A stretch of 64,000 bases of DNA from an uncultured Prevotella sp. (GCA_946403845.1 CAMJBL010000009.1:1-64000), one strand, 5' to 3'. Counted from the stretch's first letter, positions 16,359 through 25,139 are shown. Program-made: numbers and translations. Notes: a model not told the origin generated them from the letters alone.

Positions 16359-17284
16359 ATCTTTTTAGCTTTAAGGAATCGTTGTTTGCCAAACATATCG
16401 GGTTTGATTTCCGTCTCTGCGAAGCCTAGATCTTGCAGCAGCGCCTCCGTCTCATGGGCATAGAGGGGGTTCAGTTCGAAGTAGAGCAGGCCATCGGGCT
16501 TCAAGGCCGCCTGGGCGTAGTGGGCGATGGCACGGTAAAAGCGCAACGGGTCGTCGTCAGGCACAAACAGCGCCAGATGGGGCTCGTGCTCCAAGACGTG
16601 CTGCTCCATCGTCGTCCGTTCCTTATCGCAGACGTAGGGTGGATTGCTGACGATAAGGTCATATTTAGAGGTGAGAGGTGAGAGGTGAGAGGTGAGAGAT
16701 ATGTTTTGCCCCTCCAAAATGTCTTGCGCCTCCAAATATAATTTGAGTATATCTTGGTGTTCGAAAGTCACATCGGCTTCGAGGGTTTCAGCATTCTTCT
16801 TTGCGATGCTTAATGCCTTTTCCGACACATCCCACGCCGTCACCTTTGCCTCTTTCATCTCCAGCGCCAGCGTAATCGCGATACACCCACTCCCAGTTCC
16901 TATATCGAGTATCTGGTAATCGCTTTCTTTTCTGCCTATATGGTATTCTCTCACCTCTCTCCTCTCACCTCTCACCTCTAAAATCCATCGCACCAGCTCC
17001 CCCGTTTCCGGCCTCGGAATCAGCACACCTGGCGCCACGTGAAACTGCCGGCCGCAGAACTCAGCCACGCCCACCACATACTGCACGGGCTCAGCCGCCT
17101 CCAACCGTTGCATTATCGCTTCCAGTTCTGCCTGCGCTGCTGCCGTCAGTTCGTCCACCTTCCCACAAACGATATCCGTCAGCGAGAACCCGAACCTCAC
17201 GTCGAGCACCCAACGGACAATGGCCTTTGCCTCATCCGTATCATAGATGCCTGTCAGTCTGCGCCAGAGTGTTTCGTATTTCAT
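16355..17284 (-). CDS. prmC: Peptide chain release factor N5-glutamine methyltransferase
   Basis: This 309-residue enzyme (start ATG 17284, MKYETLWRRL) methylates the GGQ glutamine of release factors. The AdoMet motif ILDIGTGSGCIAITLAL and the substrate motif VSNPPYV are both present, with PRPETGELV before them. Two repeat arrays are translated in frame. One adds about 13 residues (LEVRGERREVREY, residues about 101-113) just before the AdoMet motif, the other about 12 (ISLTSHLSPLTS, about 195-206) just before the NPPY motif. Both seem to be loop extensions. A TTG start at 17323 is possible but unlikely. Confidence 0.93.
   Translation of the reverse strand: MKYETLWRRLTGIYDTDEAKAIVRWVLDVRFGFSLTDIVCGKVDELTAAAQAELEAIMQRLEAAEPVQYVVGVAEFCGRQFHVAPGVLIPRPETGELVRWILEVRGERREVREYHIGRKESDYQILDIGTGSGCIAITLALEMKEAKVTAWDVSEKALSIAKKNAETLEADVTFEHQDILKLYLEAQDILEGQNISLTSHLSPLTSKYDLIVSNPPYVCDKERTTMEQHVLEHEPHLALFVPDDDPLRFYRAIAHYAQAALKPDGLLYFELNPLYAHETEALLQDLGFAETEIKPDMFGKQRFLKAKKI
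16666..16699. repeat. GAGGTGA array read in frame in prmC, first arm
   Basis: Four copies of GAGGTGA plus a partial one. It is the reverse complement of the array at 16946-16981, with 246 bases of prmC between them. This is the widest-spaced pair I found. Confidence 0.85.
16946..16981. repeat. CTCACCT array read in frame in prmC, second arm
   Basis: Units TCTCACC, TCTCTCC, TCTCACC, TCTCACC, TCTA. It encodes the charged loop before the AdoMet-binding motif and is inverted relative to the array at 16666. Confidence 0.85.
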
Positions 17285-17589
17285 ATCGTGGGCAAAATTA
17301 CGAATAAGTGAGAAGAAAACCAAATATTATTTGAGTTTTCTCGAGTGTGAGTATGTTTTTTATTCTTTGTTTTATGTTGCTGATTTCCCAAATAGAACAC
17401 ATTTTATGTCTTATAGGAAATACAGTATTAAAATACACTAAATTCCGTTTGGCCTAATCGCCATTCTAATAAGAAATAGGTACTTTTGCATACGAATTTC
17501 TGGAGTTTGTAAAGTCCGAGTGAATCAGACAATTGCTCCTTTTGAACATTTTCATTGACAATTATTTTAACCAATTAAAAGCTTTTCAT
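17285..17589. other. Intergenic region between divergent prmC and the LruC-like gene
   Basis: About 305 bases, AT-rich. A -7 box TACTTTTG is present on the plus strand at 17481-17488, about 100 bases before the start at 17590, without a clear TTG partner. No RNA gene, repeat array or credible ORF is visible. The long 5-prime leader of the plus-strand gene shows no obvious hairpin. Confidence 0.5.
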
Positions 17590-18927
17590 ATGGCAAAGAA
17601 TTTATTAAAAGGAATGGCAGCCCTGGCTATTTGTGCTGCATTCGCAAGTTGCTCACATGACACGGACTTCGAGTCTGCTCATCAGAGTGCAGTTTTTGAC
17701 AATCTGAAAAATCAGTACAGTGCTAACTTTATTAAGAAGTATGGCGAAATTGATCCCAACCAGTCTTGGGACTTCACTGGTTACTCAAGTATGACGCGTG
17801 CAGGTGAAAATGTAGAAAGTATTCAGCAGCAAGAAGGCCCCAATTTCTATGGTTACTGTTATGTTGACACAAAGGCAATGAAAGACTTGTTAAGCAAGTC
17901 AAGCACTAGTTATGATATTACATTTGATCATGTAACTTATCATGTAACAGGTACAGCCTCAAATATCACTTTTAATCCCTATTTCTCGGCCAAAATAACA
18001 CCAAGTTTTGCACGAATTGATGAGTTTAATACAACAACCTATCGTTATTATCATTTGCACTTTACATGGAATAACCAAGACAAGGAAATGATTTCCAATA
18101 TTAGTGTAGTTGGTCGTAGCGGTGGTGAATATTGGTATGACGGAAGGAGTAATGGTACTGTGATTCATCGTACTTCTAGGCTTACGAATACATTGCCTGC
18201 TGTAGGAACAGGTAATTGGTATGCTTATTATACCAACAAAACAGATAACACTAAATACAATTATGTTCCTGTTACAACAGTTAGAGAGTATAAAATTACA
18301 GCAACTACGACTAAAGGTGAGACGTTTGAGCGTACATATTGGGGCTTCGATTGTGATGGTGCCGAGAATGGGCTTGTTGATTTGATTTGCCTTGTAAATG
18401 ATTACTCGATTCCCAATCCTATTATTAAGCGCTATATGATTGAAGACCTTGGAACGACTGATGACACAGACTTCAATGATATCGTCGTAGATTTCAAGGA
18501 TGATCAGCTTGGTCATCAGACTGCAACTATCCGCGCTATGGGTGGTACACTCGATTTCACCCTGAATGTTGCTGGTACTGCTGTATGGACTAAGAGCGTT
18601 AACGGTCCTCAGCTTACCCCTGCAGTAAATGTAAAAGATATGGTTAACACCGATGCTGATACTGAATTTAATAAAGCACTTGCTACAATTTCAATTAGTG
18701 GCTGGAACCCTGATGATAACAATATTTCTGTTACAGTTACGTATAAAGACGAGACTACCAAGACAGGTAATACTTTCTATACAATCCCCTTCCCAGAAGT
18801 GGGTCAGGTTCCTATGATGATTGCAACAGATCCTAGTGTTCTCTGGATGTATGAGCGTGTAGATTTCCCCACATGGTGGCTTGAGAATGAGAATAATTCT
18901 GATACAGGAGATGATCAATCTAATTGA
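17590..18927 (+). CDS. LruC/DUF4842-like lipoprotein
   Basis: This 445-residue lipoprotein starts at ATG 17590 (signal ends FASC). An early block, FIKKYGEIDPNQSWDF, and a later acidic motif, GTTDDTDFNDIVVDF, are typical of large Bacteroidetes lipoproteins with LruC or DUF4842 domains; the D-rich motif looks like a calcium site. The C-terminus carries a WNPDDNNISVTV strand and a conserved closing block (MIATDPSVLWMYERVDFPTWW). Function is unknown; a surface or biofilm role is a guess. Codon use is AT-richer than the housekeeping genes to the left, a sign of an accessory region. Confidence 0.65.
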   Translation: MAKNLLKGMAALAICAAFASCSHDTDFESAHQSAVFDNLKNQYSANFIKKYGEIDPNQSWDFTGYSSMTRAGENVESIQQQEGPNFYGYCYVDTKAMKDLLSKSSTSYDITFDHVTYHVTGTASNITFNPYFSAKITPSFARIDEFNTTTYRYYHLHFTWNNQDKEMISNISVVGRSGGEYWYDGRSNGTVIHRTSRLTNTLPAVGTGNWYAYYTNKTDNTKYNYVPVTTVREYKITATTTKGETFERTYWGFDCDGAENGLVDLICLVNDYSIPNPIIKRYMIEDLGTTDDTDFNDIVVDFKDDQLGHQTATIRAMGGTLDFTLNVAGTAVWTKSVNGPQLTPAVNVKDMVNTDADTEFNKALATISISGWNPDDNNISVTVTYKDETTKTGNTFYTIPFPEVGQVPMMIATDPSVLWMYERVDFPTWWLENENNSDTGDDQSN

Positions 18928-18944
18928 TTCTCATAATAACGTGT

Positions 18945-18976
18945 ATCCCCGATGCCTTGCGGCACCGGGGATTTTT
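18945..18976 (+). terminator. Intrinsic terminator after the LruC-like gene
   Basis: ATCCCCG-TGC, loop CTTGC, GGCA-CGGGGAT, then TTTTT. The strong GC stem with a T run lies 18 bases after the stop codon. Confidence 0.85.
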
Positions 18977-19098
18977 GTTTCAGAACGGGCCGTAGCCTAT
19001 GCAGTTTGTGGTGGTGAAAGCCGTGAGCGCGGCTAAATCTAAATTGAAGCGCCTTATATTTGGTATTGTGGAAATAATTGCGTACTTTTGCTGCGGAA

Positions 19099-20865
19099 AT
19101 GAAACGGATTGCTTATATCATCATTGTTGTTGGTGTACTCCTGGGCTGCACTGAGCGGCGGGAGTACCGCGAGGCTTTGTCGCGGGCAGAGGCCGTGATG
19201 GGCGACCGCCCCGACTCCGCCCTGCTGATTCTCGACAGCCTCGGGCAGCATGAGAAAGCGTTCGGCCGTCATTTCCGCATGCAATACCTTCTGCACCGCA
19301 TGAATGCCGAGAACAAGACCGACGTCGCCTTTACCTCCGACTCCCTCGCCAAGGAACTGGCAGACCATTTCGACAATCACGGCACTACCAACGAGCGGGT
19401 GCTGGCCCACTATCTTCTGGGCCGCGCCCTCAGCGACATGGGTGAGGCCCCGGCCGCTCTGCAGGCCTATTACGATGCCATAGACCATGCCGACACCACT
19501 CGGGCAAATTGCGATTATGCAACACTTAAGGGTATCTATGGCCAGATGGCCACCATTTTCCATCAGCAGAATCTCCCACAAGATGAAATCTGGGCATTCC
19601 GTCATTATATCGATTGTATAAAACATACTTCCAATACCGAAAAGTACATTATTGCAAAGAGCCAATTAATTAGACCTTACTATCTACTTGAAGAGAAAGA
19701 TACTGTTCTTGATATCATCAATGATACTTACCATTCTCTCAAGCACATAGGGAAAGACCGGAAGGCTGCTTCTATGTTACCTACGGCTATTTATATCTAT
19801 ACAGAGCGTCATGACTTGGCGAAAGCCAAAGAGATTATGGACATTTTTGAGCATGAGTCTGGGCTGTTTGACGAGAATGGGAATATTGCCAAGGGGCGCG
19901 AGACATATTATTTTATAAAAGGGTTCTATGAATTGGCAGTGCAGGAGTTTGATTCTGCAGATTTCTATTTCAGAAGAGCCATTCAATATGGCTATCTCTC
20001 TGAGGGCTATAAAGGACTTCTTGCCGTTTATAAAGCAAAAAACAATACAGACTCCATCGTTAACTTTGCTAATCTATATGAGGCTGCCCAAGACACCCTT
20101 CACAAAAAGATGCAGACCGATGCCATCCATCAGATGTCAGCCCTCTACAATTACAACCGAAGCCAACGAGAGGCAGAACAGGAAAGAGCGAAAGCCCAAG
20201 AAGCCTTTATGCTTCTTGGCTATATTATAATGATTGCTACAGGCTTGCTCATTGCCATTTTTGTCATTATCGCGCTATATCGAAAGAGCCAGAAAGAAAA
20301 GCAACAGAAGATAAGCCAATTAGAAAAATCGCTTTCCAGTGCGAAGCAGCAAAGAAGTACCGTTCAGGAAGAATTAAGGAAACTGAAGGAAAAAGACTAT
20401 GAAGGCATGATTGCCGAGAAAGAGAAGCAAGAGGCAGAACTGAACCAAACCATTGAGCGGTTGCAAGCAGAAAATAACAAATACAGGCATAACAATAAAG
20501 AAACTAACCATCTTGATGCTTTCCTTGAGAGCACCATCGCCCAGCTTTTCATAAAGAAGGCAAATGGAAAAGTTGAGAGACCTGTACCGTCAGACGCAGA
20601 GTGGAAATTGCTAATGTCGGAGTTCTGCCAAGACAATCCAGCAACCTTTAAATCCTTTGGCGAAGGCAAACCTTTATCATTGTTGGAGCAGCGCATCTGC
20701 GTATTACTCGTTCTCGACATCCCAGAAAAGACCATTTCTATGATGACAAACTCTGTTGCCTCCACCATATCAAATGCCAAGTCCCGTGCCAATGAAAAAC
20801 TATATGGCAAGAAAGATGCTTCTTCGTTAAAAACCAACCTGATTCATACCCTTAGGCGGTCTTGA
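19099..20865 (+). CDS. TPR transmembrane protein with C-terminal HTH, putative membrane-anchored regulator
   Basis: The protein has 588 residues from ATG 19099. It starts with a lipoprotein-like signal (VGVLLGC), followed by TPR-like helices to about residue 360. One membrane segment (GYIIMIATGLLIAIFVIIALY) lies near residues 373-394, then a coiled coil rich in K, E and Q (about 400-460). The C-terminal domain has a helix-turn-helix-like segment (LSLLEQRICVLLVL...TISNAKSRANEKLYG). The plan is a periplasmic TPR sensor, one membrane pass and a cytoplasmic DNA-binding tail. Such proteins are common in Bacteroides and Prevotella, but ligand and targets are not known to me. Direct repeats after the stop may be its operator. 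Confidence 0.65.
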   Translation: MKRIAYIIIVVGVLLGCTERREYREALSRAEAVMGDRPDSALLILDSLGQHEKAFGRHFRMQYLLHRMNAENKTDVAFTSDSLAKELADHFDNHGTTNERVLAHYLLGRALSDMGEAPAALQAYYDAIDHADTTRANCDYATLKGIYGQMATIFHQQNLPQDEIWAFRHYIDCIKHTSNTEKYIIAKSQLIRPYYLLEEKDTVLDIINDTYHSLKHIGKDRKAASMLPTAIYIYTERHDLAKAKEIMDIFEHESGLFDENGNIAKGRETYYFIKGFYELAVQEFDSADFYFRRAIQYGYLSEGYKGLLAVYKAKNNTDSIVNFANLYEAAQDTLHKKMQTDAIHQMSALYNYNRSQREAEQERAKAQEAFMLLGYIIMIATGLLIAIFVIIALYRKSQKEKQQKISQLEKSLSSAKQQRSTVQEELRKLKEKDYEGMIAEKEKQEAELNQTIERLQAENNKYRHNNKETNHLDAFLESTIAQLFIKKANGKVERPVPSDAEWKLLMSEFCQDNPATFKSFGEGKPLSLLEQRICVLLVLDIPEKTISMMTNSVASTISNAKSRANEKLYGKKDASSLKTNLIHTLRRS

Positions 20866-20953
20866 CGAATTTTGACGAATAATTTTTGCAACCCTTTAAA
20901 TCACAGGCAGATACGGCGAAGACTTCTGTAGTTATGATGAATTTTGATGAATT
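20862..20953. repeat. Two pairs of TTTTGAYGAAT direct repeats
   Basis: TTGACGAATTTTGACGAAT at 20862-20880 and ATGATGAATTTTGATGAATT at 20934-20953 each contain two 10-base direct repeats, four in all. They lie between the regulator gene and the promoter of the next operon (TTG at 20971). Spacing and position suit a binding site for the adjacent regulator; this is inference. Confidence 0.6.
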
Positions 20954-20970
20954 AAAATAGCCTCCTGTTT

Positions 20971-21001
20971 TTGGAAAAATAACTCATTTGTCATATCTTT
21001 G
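20971..21001 (+). promoter_or_regulatory. Promoter of the DUF3244/protease gene pair
   Basis: TTG at 20971-20973, 20-base spacer, TATCTTTG at 20994-21001. This is an exact fit to the Bacteroidetes housekeeping promoter and places the start of transcription about 20 bases before the ATG at 21027. Confidence 0.8.
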
Positions 21002-21026
21002 GCGAGTAATTTTAACTGCAAAAGAT

Positions 21027-21392
21027 ATGAAAAGAATTATTTTAGGTTTAGCTTTAGTCCTTGCTGCATCGTTCAGCGGTGTTAAAGCAGAGGAAGTTGG
21101 TAATGAGATTGATTTCGAAGTAGGAATTGTGGACCCCACAGGAAGTCATGAACCAGTTGAAAAAGGTCCTGTCTTGGTTCCTTCTGTCAGTCTTGATGGT
21201 CACACGTTGTATTTTGCAACATCTTGTGATGGTTGTACCCTTCGCCTGTTAGATGAAAACGATGTCGTGGTATATTCTACGGTTATTCCCACAGGCACAA
21301 CCAGCCTTGTGCTTCCCTCTTACCTCTCCGGCGAGTATGAAATCCAGATTATTCAAGGCAATTATTGTTTCTGGGGGTACATTAATCTTTAG
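21027..21392 (+). CDS. DUF3244-family exported protein
   Basis: This 121-residue protein starts at ATG 21027 (MKRIILGLALVLAASFSGVKAEE, a signal peptide). The mature part matches DUF3244: a strand pair around GHTLYFATSCDGCTLRLLDENDVVVYST and a closing SGEYEIQIIQGNYCFWGYINL strand, an Ig-like small fold. The family is found almost only in Bacteroidetes and often beside secreted proteases of the C10 or S1 kind, where it may act as inhibitor or chaperone; here a serine protease gene follows 32 bases later. A promoter fits directly upstream. Confidence 0.7.
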   Translation: MKRIILGLALVLAASFSGVKAEEVGNEIDFEVGIVDPTGSHEPVEKGPVLVPSVSLDGHTLYFATSCDGCTLRLLDENDVVVYSTVIPTGTTSLVLPSYLSGEYEIQIIQGNYCFWGYINL

Positions 21393-21424
21393 TATATAAA
21401 TGCAAACATTTAATTGTTAGAATT

Positions 21425-23710
21425 ATGAAAAAAACATATCTGATAACATTTTTGTTTTCATTATTAAATATATTGTTAAGTTATTCCCAAATTACCACAA
21501 ACGAAAAACCTATCAGTATTCAAAAAGGTCTTGAGGATATCACAAAGAATACCATAGCGCAATCGGGGTCGCTTATTGACTTGCCTATTCCCGATATGCA
21601 GAAAGTATATCGGGAAGACGCTGAGAGAGAAAAAGATTCTGTGGCATTACAAAGAACTTCAGTTCCTATTTTTGTTTCACTTGATATGAGCCAATATGGG
21701 AGATGGACATCAATTAAGGATGGTGGGAAACTTTGGCAATTAGGCATTCGTGCCAAAGATGCAAAGGCTATTGACTTCGTTTTTGATAAATTTTGGCTTC
21801 CTGATGGAGGCAAATTTTTCATCTTTAATCCCAATACGAACGAGACCATTGGAGCTGTTACCTCGCGATATCTGAGAGGGAGCAAAGCTGAACCAAGCAA
21901 TTTCTCCACGGGAATTGTAAAAGGAGATACGATTATCTTGGAGTATTATCAGCCAAGTGAAATCAGCGAGATGCCTAATGTATGCATATCGAAGGTGTAT
22001 TATACATATATTGACCCTACCCCCAACTACTCATGTAGTTATAACGTCAACGTTAATTGCTCAGAGGGAGATAATTGGCAAGATGAAAAAAGAGCTGTAG
22101 CTCTGGTCTATTTCAAATTTAATCAAGGTGGTTCTTGGGGTTCTGGAGCTTTGATAAATAATACTCAGAATAATTTTGTTCCTTTATTTTTAACTGCAAA
22201 CCATAACTTGGAATACGATGGTAATCTTATAGAAATAAAGGATGCCATAGATGACCCAGATCTTTCTGAGAGCATTTTCTATTGGAATTTTGAGAATCAA
22301 ATATGTGACTCTTCCATGCCCGCTTTCTGTCGTTACAGTACAACAACTGGAGCAATAGTAAAATCGAATAACTCTTTTTATGCTGATTTCGCTTTATTAG
22401 AATTAATAGAAAATCCGTGGAATCTACCAGACTATATTCCTTATCATCTTGGATGGAATCGTTCAACAGACTATGGTACAGGGGGCGTTTGTATTCATCA
22501 TCCCTGGCATGACTATAAAAAGATATCGACATACAGTATGACGCCGATTTCATTGTTTAATACATACTTGGGCGTAACTTGGATTGCAACAACAAATGGT
22601 CATGGTATAACAGAACCTATTTCATCAGGGGCGCCTCTCATTAATAATGGTCATAGAGTTATAGGACAACTTTATGGAGGGGATTCAGGATGCAACAATT
22701 TGACGGGAATGGACAAATTTGGCAAGCTAAGTGTCTCATGGACTGGCAATGGAAATAGTGATTCACGTAGACGTTTGAAAGATTGGCTTGATCCGCTTAA
22801 TTCCAACATGTCATATCTAAATGGAATTGGAAGTTTTAATATTGTCATTAACAATTCAAATTGTAGCCAAACTATATATAGGATTGATTATTTACCGACT
22901 AATTGGACTGTGTCATGGTCATTTACCTCTCCATATTCATATCCTTCTGGCCTACTGCAGACAAATACTCCGCAAACGAATCAATGTACTATAAACAACC
23001 CCAATAATGCTCATCTAATAGGTACACTAAAAGCAAGTATTCATAATACATATGGTTCTTGGATAGCAAATAGGACTATTAATATTGATACTGGCAGCGG
23101 TTTTGCAGGTACATATTCACAGATAGACAACTTCAACGTTATTCCGCATAATATTCCTGAAACAAGTTTTTCTGATGGACAAACGCTAGTTGTAGGACCT
23201 AAGTGTGATGTTTACATTAGATCTTTTTGTTTCCCTGGGACAACTATCACCCATACAGGAGCAAATCTCAGTCTATGGGAATATTCTAATGATTTAGGGT
23301 ATGGAGTTATTCATCTAAAATTCCTATATAGTTCTAATACTCAATATCTCACAATCAAGGCTGTTGATAATACTAACTGCAAAATATATGAATTTTATGT
23401 AAATGCTGTTCCATATTCTCCGATTAACTTCGATCCAATATTAAGTGCTAGTACCAATGGACAAAGGTTAAATGTTACGTTAGGTGTAAAATCTGACGAA
23501 ACAGATGTTGAAACAACGTATGACGTGTCAGAAGAAAACGTAAAATGGGATATTGTAATCTGCAATGCATTAACAGGCAAGGTGATGTATGAGAACCGCG
23601 TGGAAGGTTGGTCACAAGAAATTGACACAACTGGTTGGCCTGCTGGCATTTATATCATCAAGGCTCAGGCGGGTGAACACTTTGTTACACAGAAAATATC
23701 AATTAAATAA
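21425..23710 (+). CDS. Secreted trypsin-fold serine endopeptidase with type IX sorting domain
   Basis: This 761-residue protein has a signal peptide ending at SYSQ and an N-terminal propeptide-like domain (to about 200). A lysyl-endopeptidase-like S1 domain follows with His260 in LTANHN, Asp321 in ADFALLEL and Ser401 in SSGAPL. The usual TANHC cysteine after the histidine is Asn here. A beta-sandwich region follows, and the last 70 residues form a type A sorting domain (ALTGKVMYE...WPAGIYIIKAQ...KISIK) for export by the type IX system, whose PorZ subunit is also in this window. AT-rich codon use matches the accessory block. Confidence 0.8.
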   Translation: MKKTYLITFLFSLLNILLSYSQITTNEKPISIQKGLEDITKNTIAQSGSLIDLPIPDMQKVYREDAEREKDSVALQRTSVPIFVSLDMSQYGRWTSIKDGGKLWQLGIRAKDAKAIDFVFDKFWLPDGGKFFIFNPNTNETIGAVTSRYLRGSKAEPSNFSTGIVKGDTIILEYYQPSEISEMPNVCISKVYYTYIDPTPNYSCSYNVNVNCSEGDNWQDEKRAVALVYFKFNQGGSWGSGALINNTQNNFVPLFLTANHNLEYDGNLIEIKDAIDDPDLSESIFYWNFENQICDSSMPAFCRYSTTTGAIVKSNNSFYADFALLELIENPWNLPDYIPYHLGWNRSTDYGTGGVCIHHPWHDYKKISTYSMTPISLFNTYLGVTWIATTNGHGITEPISSGAPLINNGHRVIGQLYGGDSGCNNLTGMDKFGKLSVSWTGNGNSDSRRRLKDWLDPLNSNMSYLNGIGSFNIVINNSNCSQTIYRIDYLPTNWTVSWSFTSPYSYPSGLLQTNTPQTNQCTINNPNNAHLIGTLKASIHNTYGSWIANRTINIDTGSGFAGTYSQIDNFNVIPHNIPETSFSDGQTLVVGPKCDVYIRSFCFPGTTITHTGANLSLWEYSNDLGYGVIHLKFLYSSNTQYLTIKAVDNTNCKIYEFYVNAVPYSPINFDPILSASTNGQRLNVTLGVKSDETDVETTYDVSEENVKWDIVICNALTGKVMYENRVEGWSQEIDTTGWPAGIYIIKAQAGEHFVTQKISIK

Positions 23711-23783
23711 CACCAATATGTGCATAATAAAAAGGAAGATAAAATCTTTGCAAGAAAAATGAGTTAAATAAGTATTAAAAGAT

Positions 23784-23814
23784 TTGGAAATCTTAGTGAA
23801 TTGCATTATCTTTG
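23784..23814 (+). promoter_or_regulatory. Promoter of the small lipoprotein gene
   Basis: TTG at 23784-23786, 20-base spacer, TATCTTTG at 23807-23814, 42 bases before the ATG at 23856. Confidence 0.8.
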
Positions 23815-23855
23815 CATAAAAGATTTAAGCTTTAGTAAATAAAAAAGTATAGACA

Positions 23856-24287
23856 ATGAAGAATTATCTATTATGTTTCGTGATGTTAATATCTGCAGGA
23901 CTTTGCTTTGTCAGTTGCAGCAATGATGACATTGACTCAGATTTGTGTTATGAATGGCAAATGGTTGGTTATGGAAGTGATCAGGATTTCCATGTCCGTG
24001 ACGGACAATACAATTGGGTAAATACACGCATTACTTTCTATTCCGATGGTACCTATAATAGTCGGGCTAATAATAATATCGGATCTGGTAAATATGTTTG
24101 TAAAGAGAATCAACTTCTTTTTGCTAATTATGATGCAACAAAGACTGCGACTGACAATCCTATAGATTGGTTTATCGAGGAAACGCTCTTTCATAATAGA
24201 ACCGTCTTTCGTGATTACATCGTCTCAGGCACAGAACTCAGAATCTATTATGAGAAAGATCAGTATTTCAAGTTTAATAGAAAATAA
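23856..24287 (+). CDS. Small lipocalin-like lipoprotein
   Basis: This 143-residue lipoprotein has the lipobox FVSC. The mature part begins with an acidic linker, then CYEWQMVGYG...ITFYSDGTYNSRANNNIGSGKY, the strand-turn pattern of Bacteroidetes lipocalin-like domains, and closes with GTELRIYYEKDQYFKFNRK. It probably binds a small ligand or shields an enzyme, but no function is assigned. It is a single-gene unit with its own promoter. Confidence 0.55.
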   Translation: MKNYLLCFVMLISAGLCFVSCSNDDIDSDLCYEWQMVGYGSDQDFHVRDGQYNWVNTRITFYSDGTYNSRANNNIGSGKYVCKENQLLFANYDATKTATDNPIDWFIEETLFHNRTVFRDYIVSGTELRIYYEKDQYFKFNRK

Positions 24288-24356
24288 TCTTAGATGGAGA
24301 AGATGTCCTCAAATATATAGAAAAGCAATGAGTCCATAAGAAAAAGCTTAAAAAGT

Positions 24357-24387
24357 TTGGGAGTGTGAAAGATATCGAGTATCTTTG
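24357..24387 (+). promoter_or_regulatory. Promoter of the VirE/HU/amidase cassette
   Basis: TTG at 24357-24359, exactly 20 bases, then TATCTTTG at 24380-24387. Transcription from here would begin near 24394 and read a 250-base leader that contains the long hairpin before the first gene at 24645. Confidence 0.8.
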
Positions 24388-24430
24388 CACTCTCGTTAAA
24401 TAAGAGAAGAAGACAGCAGCTTTTCTACAC

Positions 24431-24556
24431 TCCTCACGAAATGCTACGCGTGAACTATTAGAAAAAGGATTGCTGCCGGTCCACACCTCTACGGAGGCGT
24501 GGGCTTTGGCGGTACTTTTTTCTAATAGGGTTCGCGTAGCAACATTCCCGTGAGGA
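24431..24556 (+). ncRNA. Long imperfect hairpin in the leader of the cassette
   Basis: A 126-base near-palindrome. Paired blocks from outside in are TCCTCACG/CGTGAGGA, TGCTACGCG/CGCGTAGCA, CTATTAGAAAAAG/ACTTTTTTCTAATAG and CCACACC/GGCGTGG, with a loop near 24488-24495. The blocks are co-linear with small bulges, as expected for a structured RNA or a MITE-like insertion. It lies in the 5-prime leader defined by the promoter at 24357. I cannot match it to a known RNA family. Confidence 0.65.
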
Positions 24557-24644
24557 AACGTAAGTACTTCAACCAAACAACCCACGTCCTCCGTAGTTTT
24601 CTCCCAATTATATTTTTATTAACTATTAATTCGTATCAAGGAAT

Positions 24645-25139
24645 ATGAAGAAGAAAAGCGAAGGCGCCTTCGGCGACCTGCTACCTGCCGTAATCCTGAA
24701 GAAACTGAATGAACTGCTGGAGCAACTTCACAGAACTGATCTTCCCAATCATCGGGGTATCGTATTAAATATCTATGAAAAGGGAAGCCAGCACATAGAT
24801 ACTCAAATTAATATTAGTGACAAGGTGTCGGAGAAAGCAAAGGAGACAAAGATAGTAGATCTTGTATTACCTTCCCAACTCAGCACTGACCAAGCTATGA
24901 CTTTATGGAAGAAAGTGCAGGATGCGGGTTATGTGGATATCAACTATCAACCACTCATTTCTCGTACGCAAGCAGCCTTATTGGCTGTTGCCATGGCCGA
25001 ACGGTTAGGTATCAAGGAGAAGTGGAAAGTATTCGAGGCGTTGTGGAATAGGAAATATATGTATAAGGACTATTATAGGGCTATGGAACAACATCAGTCT
25101 CTTGTGTTTCAAGACAAACTGAAACAACTCTTTTCGTAA
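24645..25139 (+). CDS. Unknown protein, first gene of the VirE cassette
   Basis: This 164-residue soluble protein has no signal peptide. The N-terminal half holds a helix (ILKKLNELLEQLHRTDL) and a beta-rich part. The C-terminal 80 residues are helical, with LWKKVQDAGYVDINYQPLISRTQAALLA and KWKVFEALWNRKYM...QHQSLVFQDKLKQLF. Similar helical tails occur in uncharacterised proteins of Bacteroidetes mobile regions, as I recall; I do not recognise a named family. It follows the leader hairpin and precedes the VirE-like gene by 88 bases. Confidence 0.55.
   Translation: MKKKSEGAFGDLLPAVILKKLNELLEQLHRTDLPNHRGIVLNIYEKGSQHIDTQINISDKVSEKAKETKIVDLVLPSQLSTDQAMTLWKKVQDAGYVDINYQPLISRTQAALLAVAMAERLGIKEKWKVFEALWNRKYMYKDYYRAMEQHQSLVFQDKLKQLFS

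Noticed and set aside
24431..24556. insertion sequence
   Set aside because: It is palindromic but carries no ORF and no transposase is near; a MITE remains possible.
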